Shown here piece after piece: positions 55,964 through 64,000 of a stretch of 64,000 nucleotides of DNA. The DNA is from CAWGYT01 sp963826795 (GTDB lineage: Bacteria > Planctomycetota > Planctomycetia > Pirellulales > Pirellulaceae). Where the stretch lies: assembly GCA_963826795.1 (NCBI GenBank), contig CAWGYT010000013.1, positions 124,001 through 188,000 on the forward strand, in the 5' to 3' direction. The stretch's first letter is position 1; every line of letters starts with the position of its first letter. The notes under the pieces are model-generated. The model was not told the origin of the DNA and did not search any database. It worked only from the letters and a program-made list of their open reading frames with translations. Made by a program: the position numbers and the translations under genes.

Positions 55964-58900
55964 ATGTTTCGATCGAAGCACTCTCACATCCACGCTTGGC
56001 TGAGCCGCGAGCTAACGCCGTTTCAGCAGCGACTGAACTGTCGGCTGATCGACCGTGCACTGACGGGCTTTCGGACGTACGAGCGGCGCATCGAACGCGA
56101 GCAACGGCGCCACGCCGCCATGATTCCACGGCAGGCTCGTAAACAGTGGGAAGCCGAGATATCGGCCGACCGCCGTCGCCCCAGAAACGCTCCCCTCCGG
56201 ACGCTCGTTGAATTCCTGAGGCTCGAAGTTCAGACTCAGCTCACGGCCCTGAATCGACTCGCCGCCGGTAACGCCGAGTTTCGCAAGACCATCGCTCGCG
56301 TCCTGAATAATCGCGAGGCGGAGCGCGTCTTGTTGGATTACGGAACCGAGCTGGGGGCTACCTGGTGGGGGCGAAACGGCGATCGGCGGGCACTTCGCCG
56401 CTGGCTGAATGAAGACGCCATGCAGGATCGATACTTGCGTCGGCGCGGCGAGACAGAACTTTACGCTCTCTTTCTACTCAGTCGTTTGGGGATCGTCGTC
56501 AGCAAACTGATTCCACTTGTCCATCGGGCCGAGGACGCGATTGACTTGTGGGAGAGACTGGGGATGAACTCCCTGCTGGAAGATGTCCTGATTTTCTCCA
56601 GCGACGCCAGACTCCAAGTCGCCGCCCTTGACTGCCTTGGCCAGTCGCTGCAGGGAGTTGCGGCGGATGTGGCTTACCGCCTGGTCAGTGATCCCTTGCA
56701 TGCCTTTGTTCAGCGTGCCGCGTCAGATCCCACCGGGCACGTGTGGCTCCAGTGCGCCTCCCTGCGATTGCTGCACAAGTCCTCACAGGACCTGTTCGTC
56801 CAGGCCGTGGCACAGCGATTGTCAAAGCCCCTTGACGGGGATGACCTCTTCGTGAGACGGCATGCGCTGCGCTTGGTCGCTCAGCACGCTCATCTGTTTT
56901 CAAAGCTGGATGACATGTGGCATTCGGTCATGCGTGATCCGAGCGACGCGGTCCGACAACAGCTGGCGGCGATCGTCTGGCAGCTGCCTGCCGCCAAGGC
57001 GATTCCCTTGATCGAGCAGCTCGCGACCGAGGACACGGCAACGCAAGTCCGCGCCGCAGTCCTTGTCCAGGGCGTGACGGCGGCCCGCAACGATCTGGCT
57101 CCCACGTTCTTGCAACTGCTGGACGCGAGAATCGGCAACGACCCGGACGCGTTCGTAAGGCGCGCGGCGATGCATGTTTCCGTCGAGTGGCTCCGCGCCT
57201 TCTTCAAAGGTCAGCCAGGTGAAGACGGTCGTTCCGGGCCTGACTGGCGGCGGAGCGGGGACGTCCTGAAGTTTTACCAACGCAAGATTATCCCTTCGTT
57301 GCGTCGCATCCAGAGCAGTGCGAGTGACGTTGCGTCGCGCCGATGGGCGGCGGCGGCAGTGGAGCAGATCTGGGTGCAGCTGGATCCTCAAGCCCGGCAA
57401 CTTGCCGAGCGGTTGGCAGGGCTGGTCGCCAACTTGCGTCCCGCTCGATCGCGGGCTGTCCCGCGTCCCTGGCTGCAGGGACTCGATCCCGACCTGATCG
57501 GCCGCACGATGGCGGTCTTGACGCAAGAAGACTTTGGATTGGAATTGTCCCGCGGATTCGGAGGCGCTCGCATCAGTCGTTCGCCGATCTTCGGCTTTCG
57601 ACTGTGGCGAAGCTGGTTCGAGTTTTGGCATCCATCGACGGACAAACGCCAGGCCCACCGACATACCGTGGGCCGCCTGGCCAAGGGAACCCTTCGGGCT
57701 CCTTCGAGGATCTTGGGCGAATTGAGTCAAACGAAGGTTCCCGGCGAGCCGCTGGTGATCGCGAGCGACGGGACGTGGCGTCCTTTCCTGCCGCTTCCTG
57801 ACGACTTCATATCGGTCTTGAATCAAAGCATCCTGGTTCCTCGTGACACTCAGTTGTACTCGAGCGAAGGTGTCACGGAAATTTCGGTCAGCCCCAATCC
57901 GTGGCGGCGTTGGATGGCGGCTCTGCGGCTGACACTGGCCTTCCCTCGTCTGGCCGAGTCTCGGAATTGGGATCCGAAGTGGTCGTCCGCTGCGGATGAC
58001 TATCTGGTGCAATTCCAGCGCGCCGGCTTTCGTGTACGTTTCCGCCCCCACAGTCCTCCCTCCGAGGCCGCGACCGATACGACCGTCACGCAATTCTTCC
58101 CGGCCGCCGTCATTCTCGCCACGCCAGCTTTCGGACCGCTGTTGTGGAATCTCATCAGCGACTACGCCTCGTATTTCGGCTCGGCCTTCGAAAACACCCT
58201 GGGCCAGTTGGTCTGCTTCACGACACTCGCGCTGGCGCTGTTCATGGGAAAGCATGCCGTGAGCAATCTCTTGGTCTATCGCGGACGGCGGAGCATCCCG
58301 CTTTCGATCGGAGGCTGGGGGACCAGAGGCAAATCGGGGACCGAACGCCTCAAATCGGCCGTCGTGAGTGCCTTGGGACATCCTCTGATCTCCAAGACGA
58401 CCGGATGCGAGGCGATGTTCATCCAGGCCCACGCGCTGGGCGATCCGCTCGAGATTCCGCTTTATCGTCCCGCCGATAAAGCCACGATTTGGGAACAGAG
58501 TAATCTGCTGCGCTTTGCCAGTCGCCTCAAGCCGTCGGTCTTCCTCTGGGAATGCATGGCGCTCTCGCCGGATTATGTCGACGTGCTTCAAAGACAATGG
58601 ACTCATGATGATCTGGCGACGATTACGAACACCTATCCTGACCACGAAGACGTGCAAGGCCCCTCGGGCTACGACGTCGCCAGAACCATTACTGGGTTTG
58701 TTCCGCGGCGTGCCCGTGTGTTGACCACCGAGCAGCAGATGCGTCCCTTGATTCGCGCGAGTTGCGAGCGGGTCGGGACGAGCTTGCGGGGCATCGGCTG
58801 GCTTGAGTCGGGTTTGATTTGCGACGATTTCGTGGACCGCTTTCCCTATCGCGAACATCCCGACAACATCGCGCTCGTCGCGGCACTCGCCGAAGAATTG

Positions 58901-60304
58901 GGATGTTCGTTCGATTTCGCCATCAAGGCGATGGCGGACTACCTGATTCCTGACCTGGGCGTGCTGAAGACACACCCCATTGCCCAGGTCGAACACTGTC
59001 AGCTGGAATTCACCAATGGGATGTCAGCGAACGAACGTTTCGGCTGCTTGGGCAACTGGTCGCGGCTGAAGTTTGATCAACAGGATCCGTACGGTGAGCC
59101 GGCAGTCTGGATCTCGACGGTCGTCAACAATCGAGCCGATCGCGTTGCGCGGTCGCGTGTGTTTGCCCACGTGATCGTGAATGACGTCCAGGCCGATCGA
59201 CACTTCCTGATTGGCGGCAATCTTAAGGGATTGCAGGGATTCATTTGGGAAGCGTGGGACGACTATCAACGCAGTGTTACCTTGCGGCGGGCGGGCTCGA
59301 CCTGGAATCCAACCGAAGCTCGACAGTCGCTCGAACGACTCGCAAGGCGATTTCGAGTTCCTTACACGCGGGCACAGGTCAGCTCGAGGATCGTCCCCGT
59401 CCTGCGCGAATCGCTGGAGGAACCGTCGGTCGACATCGAAGGGCTGGCAGAGGAATTGAGTCGCGCCCCGGACCGCGCCGCTTCGCGGCTGGATACGCTG
59501 GGTGTTTCGCTCGAAAAGCAAAGCCAGCTGGAAATCTACCTGGGCGAACTCAATTCGGCCCTAAGCGAATATGAGCAGCTTCGAGAGAAAATCGAATCAA
59601 CCCAGAGTGACGGACCGATTGCCGATCTGGAACAGCAGGTTCGAAGCGTGCTGAAGAAGTGGTTCGCACGCAAGCTGGTCGTCGTCGAGAACTATCATGC
59701 GACCGGCGATCAGGTGATTCAAAGGATCGTTGAGGAAACGCCTCCTGGATATCTCAACCGGATCATGGGGTTGCAGAACATCAAGGGCACCGGACTGGAC
59801 TTCGTCTACCGATTTCACGCCTGGGATGCCGTCGACTCGGCGTGTGGCCGGCTAAGCTCTCGCGATCAAGCCGTGCGACAGCAGGCTTTGAATGAGTTGG
59901 CGGCGATGCCTGGATATGGACTCCTGTGCCACGTTCGACTGAGCGAGTCGCTGCACGCGTTGAAGCGGGCCCAGCCACCCATCCTGGCGGAGATGCAGCT
60001 TCAGGTGGACGAGATCGAACGCAAGCTGCACGAGTGCCAGGTCCAGTACGAGCGGACACCGGGATCGACGCTGGAAGCGGAACACCAGCCGCTGCATCCG
60101 GGGCTTGCCTGGGCGGTTGCGAAACTGGAACAATGGATGGAAGTGCCCGATTCCGTTCGCCGCCGGCAAAAGGCCGACCAGATCTATCGGGACCTGGTGC
60201 ATGGGCGCATCGGTCGCGTCCGCGCGGTCGATGAGTTAAGAAAGCTGAATCAACGTCAAAAGGGTGGCTGGCTTGTCCGTCGCCTGACCGACCTGCGGGG
60301 TTGA
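55964..60304 (+). CDS. CapB/PgsB-like poly-gamma-glutamate synthetase with HEAT-like N-terminus
   Basis: 1446 residues; CapB/PgsB proteins are usually about 400-460. Residues 170-480 look like HEAT-type helical pairs (LQVAALDCLGQSLQGVAADV, VRQQLAAIVWQLPAAKAIPL). Two membrane helices lie near 710-770. The Mur-ligase-type catalytic part begins with the P-loop SIGGWGTRGKSGTERLKSAV near residue 785. It has WECMALSPDYVDVLQ near 865 and TNTYPDHEDVQGPSGYDVAR near 888, matching the CapB ECMAxxPxxQ and TNxxxDHxDxxGP motifs. CapB joins glutamates through gamma-amide bonds using ATP. The C-terminal 400 residues are helical and charged, with coiled coils. Start ATG 55964. No CapA/PgsA gene is visible nearby. 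Confidence 0.85.
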   Translation: MFRSKHSHIHAWLSRELTPFQQRLNCRLIDRALTGFRTYERRIEREQRRHAAMIPRQARKQWEAEISADRRRPRNAPLRTLVEFLRLEVQTQLTALNRLAAGNAEFRKTIARVLNNREAERVLLDYGTELGATWWGRNGDRRALRRWLNEDAMQDRYLRRRGETELYALFLLSRLGIVVSKLIPLVHRAEDAIDLWERLGMNSLLEDVLIFSSDARLQVAALDCLGQSLQGVAADVAYRLVSDPLHAFVQRAASDPTGHVWLQCASLRLLHKSSQDLFVQAVAQRLSKPLDGDDLFVRRHALRLVAQHAHLFSKLDDMWHSVMRDPSDAVRQQLAAIVWQLPAAKAIPLIEQLATEDTATQVRAAVLVQGVTAARNDLAPTFLQLLDARIGNDPDAFVRRAAMHVSVEWLRAFFKGQPGEDGRSGPDWRRSGDVLKFYQRKIIPSLRRIQSSASDVASRRWAAAAVEQIWVQLDPQARQLAERLAGLVANLRPARSRAVPRPWLQGLDPDLIGRTMAVLTQEDFGLELSRGFGGARISRSPIFGFRLWRSWFEFWHPSTDKRQAHRHTVGRLAKGTLRAPSRILGELSQTKVPGEPLVIASDGTWRPFLPLPDDFISVLNQSILVPRDTQLYSSEGVTEISVSPNPWRRWMAALRLTLAFPRLAESRNWDPKWSSAADDYLVQFQRAGFRVRFRPHSPPSEAATDTTVTQFFPAAVILATPAFGPLLWNLISDYASYFGSAFENTLGQLVCFTTLALALFMGKHAVSNLLVYRGRRSIPLSIGGWGTRGKSGTERLKSAVVSALGHPLISKTTGCEAMFIQAHALGDPLEIPLYRPADKATIWEQSNLLRFASRLKPSVFLWECMALSPDYVDVLQRQWTHDDLATITNTYPDHEDVQGPSGYDVARTITGFVPRRARVLTTEQQMRPLIRASCERVGTSLRGIGWLESGLICDDFVDRFPYREHPDNIALVAALAEELGCSFDFAIKAMADYLIPDLGVLKTHPIAQVEHCQLEFTNGMSANERFGCLGNWSRLKFDQQDPYGEPAVWISTVVNNRADRVARSRVFAHVIVNDVQADRHFLIGGNLKGLQGFIWEAWDDYQRSVTLRRAGSTWNPTEARQSLERLARRFRVPYTRAQVSSRIVPVLRESLEEPSVDIEGLAEELSRAPDRAASRLDTLGVSLEKQSQLEIYLGELNSALSEYEQLREKIESTQSDGPIADLEQQVRSVLKKWFARKLVVVENYHATGDQVIQRIVEETPPGYLNRIMGLQNIKGTGLDFVYRFHAWDAVDSACGRLSSRDQAVRQQALNELAAMPGYGLLCHVRLSESLHALKRAQPPILAEMQLQVDEIERKLHECQVQYERTPGSTLEAEHQPLHPGLAWAVAKLEQWMEVPDSVRRRQKADQIYRDLVHGRIGRVRAVDELRKLNQRQKGGWLVRRLTDLRG

Positions 60305-60364
60305 GTCACGCTTCGCGAATCCGTGAGCCGATCAACGGCTCCGCCGATAACGAGAACGATCATC

Positions 60365-60772
60365 ATGGTTCCATTTCGAGTCACGCGGCTCTTTGGTCTC
60401 AAAGTTCAAGTTGAAGGAATGGCGATCGTCAACGAGCAGGGAATTCAGCTCGCCTTTCACACGCCCGAGCCCGACGTCGACCTGTTTGACGCCAAGGTCA
60501 AAGCCGTTCACATCGGCTGGCCGAATCTGAAATCCTGGTCCTGCGATTACGGAATTCTGGGGGACCGACTGCAACTGCAGGTGAACTCACTGGCCGAGTT
60601 CTCGGCGCTGCCTGGCGTGGTTGCGGAACAAGTGGAGCTTGCCGTCCGCAAGTCGGATCGCAAGCAGTTGCAGGAGTTCGAACAACGCGTCCGCGAGTAC
60701 CAGTCGGGCCAGCGGCAGGACAACACGGACGAACTACTGGACGACATTCGCGATTTCCTGAGCGACCTCTGA
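60365..60772 (+). CDS. Small hypothetical protein downstream of capB
   Basis: 135 residues from ATG 60365 (MVPFRVTRLFGLKVQVEG). The first 95 residues are beta-rich with a Trp-containing WPNLKSWSCDYGILGDRLQL pattern; the rest is a charged helix ending LLDDIRDFLSDL. No signal peptide or membrane segment. The beta-sheet-then-helix layout could be PH-like, but I cannot show homology. It lies 60 bases after capB and 130 bases before the PIG-L gene on the same strand. Confidence 0.6.
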   Translation: MVPFRVTRLFGLKVQVEGMAIVNEQGIQLAFHTPEPDVDLFDAKVKAVHIGWPNLKSWSCDYGILGDRLQLQVNSLAEFSALPGVVAEQVELAVRKSDRKQLQEFEQRVREYQSGQRQDNTDELLDDIRDFLSDL

Positions 60773-60904
60773 GTCAACCGAGTCCGACGGGACCCAAGCC
60801 GGGACGCGAATTCCGGAAGATCGCCCTCCGGGCTTTGGTTGCGAGGGGAGCGGTCGAGCGTTACAAAGGGGTGCCGCCTGCAACCTCTCGCACTGGTGAT
60901 CGCG

Positions 60905-63544
60905 ATGACTTCACTTCGGTCGTGCGTATTTCTTGTTGTCTGTCTCGCTCGCTTGAGTCCTGCCCAAGACCTCGTCAGCTTGGACCGAGGTGCCGTGGGC
61001 GCGTATCTCGCCCTGAAACAATTGAGTACGACGGGCAGCGTGTTGCACGTCGTCGCCCATCCCGACGATGAAGATGGCCCGCTGCTGGCGTATTGCGCGC
61101 GAGGGCTCGGTGCGCACACGATGCTGTTCAGTATCACTCGTGGCGAAGGTGGTGCGAATCTGATTTCGGACCATTTCTTCGACGAATTGGGAGCGCTCCG
61201 CACCTTGGAACACCAGCGCGCGGCCGATTACTACGGGAACTCGCTCTATTACTCGCGCACCGCGGACTACGGCTATTCGAAGACATTGGCCGAGGCCATG
61301 AAGCAATGGCAAAATGGCGTCCCGATCCTGGCGGACCTGGTCGAGGTGATTCGCCGAGAACGTCCGACCGTGATGGTCAGCCGCTTTCAGGGAGAGCCGC
61401 AAGACGGGCACGGACATCATCAGATGGCGGGTGTGTTGAGCCGATGGGCCTTCGACGCAGCGGCGGACCCTGCGAAGTTTCCGGAGCAAATCGCGCGGGG
61501 ACTTGAGCCGTGGCAGGTCAGCAAGCTGTACGTGAACGTCCCTTCACGCTGGCGTCAGCCCAGCGATCGCCAATGGACCGTGGCACTTCCGACGGGGCAG
61601 TACGACCCCATGCTCGGACGGTCCTTTGCTCAGATCGCTCGATTCGGTCTCGGCTTCCAGCGGTCTCAAGGAATTTCCGGCCACGAGGGCGATCCGGGAC
61701 CGAATACGACTTACTACCGGCTGGTGGCCTGGGCCGGCGCGACCCAACTGGCCGGCGCCTGAAATCCCGGACAACGAGCCGTCGATCTTCGCTTCGATCG
61801 AGACCGGCTGCAGCGGATTGATTCCGGCCGCGGACCGGGACGCCATGCCCCGGGTCCGAGACACGCTCCGCTCACTGGACGAGGGATTCGCGTCGATTTG
61901 GGACCAGTGGGATCCTCGCCAACCTGCCGCCGTCGTACCGTTGCTGATACGTCAATTGCAGACCGTTCGATCTCTGCCCAAGCTCTGGGACGCGGCTGCG
62001 AGCGGCCGTTCGATCTCCTCGTCAATCCAACAACAGCTGCAGCGCAAGAGCGCCAGTTGCAAGAGGCCATCATCGCGGCAGCTGGGCTGCAACTCGATTG
62101 CTGGGCCACTCGTACTGACGGATCGCCTTTGAATTTCGCCACGCCCGGTTCCACGGTTCGCGTCCACGTGCGAGTTGCCAATCAGGGCTGCGACCAGAAA
62201 GTGCACTTGCAGCGTTTGCAAGCGTCGACCGGCCTGCAGCCGACGCTTGCGCGGGATCCCGTAATCGACCCCGAGTCGGTGTTCGAGACGGAGTTCGACG
62301 TCGCACTCGGAAGCACGGAACCGACTCGACCCAGTTGGTCACGAGATTCGATTCGTGAGCCCATGTACGAAGTGTCCGGCGACAGCCAACAGCGTCCGTT
62401 GCCGGCCCATCCTTTGACGGTCACCGCCGCGGCGGCCGTCGCCGGCGAGGTGGTCGACTTGATCTCTGTCGTCGAGGTACGGCAGCGGCATCCACAGTTC
62501 GGCGAAGTCCGTTATCCGCTCACAATTGTCCCCGCGATGAGTGTCCGTTTTGCTCTGCCCGAAGGCGTCGTTCCCCTGGCAAGTTCAAGTTACGCTGTTT
62601 CGGTGATCGTGAGCGGCAACGTGCCGGGGCCCGCCGATGCCAGCGTGACGCTCGAGCTGCCGGAGGGCTGGACGAGCGAGCCGGCGACCCATTCGGTGGC
62701 CTTGCAGCGCGAAGGCGACGAGATCTCGCTGTCGTTTAGCGTGGCTCCGCCCCAAAACGCCACGACGGGCGTGGACGAGCTGCGCGCGACGGTGACCTAT
62801 CAGGGTCGCGAGTTCCACGAGGGATTTCAAACCGTTACGGCGCGAGACCTGGGGCGGATCAATCTCTTTCGCCCGGCGATCCACCAGGTTCGCAGGGCCG
62901 ATATCCGCCTGCGCGGTCAGCCTCGCGTGGGCTACCTCATGGGCTCGGGAGACCGTGTTGCCACGGCTTTGGGCAATCTGGGCGTTCATCCGCAAATGCT
63001 CTCCGAGGCAGACCTCGCGACGGGTGAACTCGGCGACTATGACCTGATTCTCGTGGGCGTCCGCGCCTACGCCGTGCGCTCGGACTTGAGAAAGTTTAAC
63101 GCTCGGCTGCTGGACTACGTGCACGCAGGCGGTGTCCTGATCGTGCAATATCAGACGCCTGAGTTCGATCAGGACTTTGGCCCGTTTCCCTACCAGATGG
63201 GGCGAAATCCGGAAGAGGTCAGCGAAGAGGACGCCGCAGTGACGATCCTGCAGCCCGGACATCCGATCTTTTGCCTGCCGAACAAGATTACGCAAGATGA
63301 CTTCGCGGGCTGGTTCGAACAACGAGGCTCGAAGTTCTGGACCAGCTGGGACGACCGATACACACCGTTGCTGGAATGTCACGACACAGGACAGCCGCCT
63401 CAACAAGGCGGAATGCTGATTGCCCGCTACGGGAAAGGCGTTTACGTCTACTCGGCCTATGCCTGGTACCGTCAATTGCCCCAAGGAGTGCCGGGAGCGT
63501 ACCGGCTGTTCGCAAATCTCTTGTCGTTGCCCGAGACAATGTGA
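60905..63544 (+). CDS. Secreted PIG-L deacetylase with C-terminal beta and ThuA/GATase-like domains, two frameshifts
   Basis: About 880 residues. Start ATG 60905 gives a signal peptide (LRSCVFLVVCLARLSPAQ). The LmbE/PIG-L zinc deacetylase domain has HVVAHPDDEDGPLLAYCARG near residue 45 and the second metal motif DGHGHHQMAGV near 170; such enzymes remove N-acyl groups from sugars or related amides. Frame changes near 61755 and 62000 join three frames: EIPDNEPSIFASI, and RQLQEAIIAAAGLQLDCWA onwards. Then come beta-sandwich segments (VTLELPEGWTSEPATHSVAL) and a C-terminal Rossmann-like domain (RVGYLMGSGDRVATALGNLG, YDLILVGVRAYAV, GGVLIVQYQTP) like ThuA/class I amidotransferase folds. The substrate is unknown; proximity to the capB locus is suggestive only. 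Confidence 0.82.
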
Positions 63545-63585
63545 CGCCGCCGCTGGCGGGTGGGGTTGAGCAACTGGCGGCAGGC

Positions 63586-64000
63586 GGCCCCCCCCCTCAT
63601 CCGGCCTTCGGCCACCTTCTCCCGCGCTGGGGAGAAGGGACATGCGGTTGTCACCTCTCCCGCGCTGGGGAGAAGGGACATGCGGTTGTCACCTCTCCCG
63701 CGCTGGGGAGAAGGGACATGAGATTGTCACCTCTCCCGCGCTGGGGAGAAGGGACATGCGGTTGTCACCTCTCCCGCGCTGGGGAGAAGGAACATGAGGT
63801 TGTCACCTCTCCCGCGAGCGGGAGAGGTCGGCCGGGCCCCGCGGGCGGGGCTCGGGCGGGTGAGGGTTGAGCGACTGGCAGCAGGCGGCCCCCCCTCATC
63901 CGGCCTTCGGCCACCTTCTCCCGCGCTGGGGAGAAGGGACATGAGGTTGTCACCTTTCGTGCGCTGGGGAGAAGGGACATGAGGTTGTCACCTCTCGTGC
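63586..64000. repeat. Interspersed palindromic repeat block 3 (continues past window)
   Basis: The same family as blocks at 418 and 22256. CCCTCATCCGGCCTTCGGCC is followed by at least five near-identical CTCCCGCGCTGGGGAGAAGG hairpins spaced by ACATGCGGTTGTCACCT or ACATGAGGTTGTCACCT, then a CTCTCCCGCGAGCGGGAGAG palindrome and a second long unit from about 63891 to the window end. It starts about 40 bases after the PIG-L stop codon. Confidence 0.9.

Noticed and set aside
56900..58996. 698-residue antisense ORF inside capB
   Set aside because: The sense strand holds the Mur-ligase motifs. The antisense product has no recognisable features.

Overview
The window is GC-rich bacterial DNA that reads as a planctomycete, probably of the Pirellula/Rhodopirellula type. 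The indications are a DUF1549/DUF1553 (CxxCH) protein paired with a DUF1501 protein, ECF sigma factors next to membrane-tethered anti-sigma-like proteins, a Ser/Thr kinase, a giant secreted protein with an N-terminal LExR-x-LL motif, and long intergenic palindromic repeats. No rRNA, tRNA, CRISPR array or insertion-sequence transposase was seen. Many genes are interrupted by single-base frame changes (about 16 in 64 kb, five of them in the essential gene der). The sequence is therefore probably a draft or metagenome-derived consensus, and several genes must be read across frames.

Layout. 1-1.3 kb: 5' part of a glycerate 2-kinase gene, a repeat block and a STAS protein. 1.6-8.3 kb: RTX-type giant surface protein, NfeD-like protein and SPFH/stomatin protein. 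8.4-15.9 kb: secreted glycosidase-like protein, small helical protein, Ser/Thr kinase with a degenerate receiver domain, der (frame-disrupted) and a type-4 uracil-DNA glycosylase. 16-22 kb (minus strand): ECF sigma factor with a membrane-anchored DUF1549/DUF1553 protein, then a second DUF1549/DUF1553 + DUF1501 pair ending in a clear terminator. 22.2-23.2 kb: repeat block containing a 202-bp MITE-like insertion. 23.6-25.4 kb: cation diffusion facilitator and small membrane/lipoproteins. 25.4-28.6 kb (minus): acyl-chain cluster fabZ - ACP - degenerate fabZ - fabF behind a good sigma-70-type promoter. 29-37.7 kb: PTS enzyme I-like protein, PurU, Fis-type regulator, glycosyltransferase, FolK fusion, PanC and Lgt with an inserted PDZ-like domain. 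37.8-40 kb: ECF sigma and anti-sigma. 40.2-60.3 kb: the most unusual region. 60.3-63.5 kb: small protein and a multidomain PIG-L deacetylase, followed by a third repeat block.

The 40.2-60.3 kb region looks like a trans-envelope machine for a poly-gamma-glutamate-like polymer. A CHASE2 sensor with a degenerate kinase module overlaps by ATGA a CapC/PgsC membrane protein. That overlaps by ATGA an inner-membrane-anchored beta-rich protein, which overlaps by GTGA a secreted amidohydrolase-like protein. A giant protein with an alpha-helical middle and a beta-barrel-like C-terminus follows, and then a 1446-residue CapB/PgsB Mur-ligase-type synthetase carrying a HEAT-like N-terminus. CapB and CapC are recognisable from family motifs. 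The polymer, the export route and the roles of the accessory proteins are inference.
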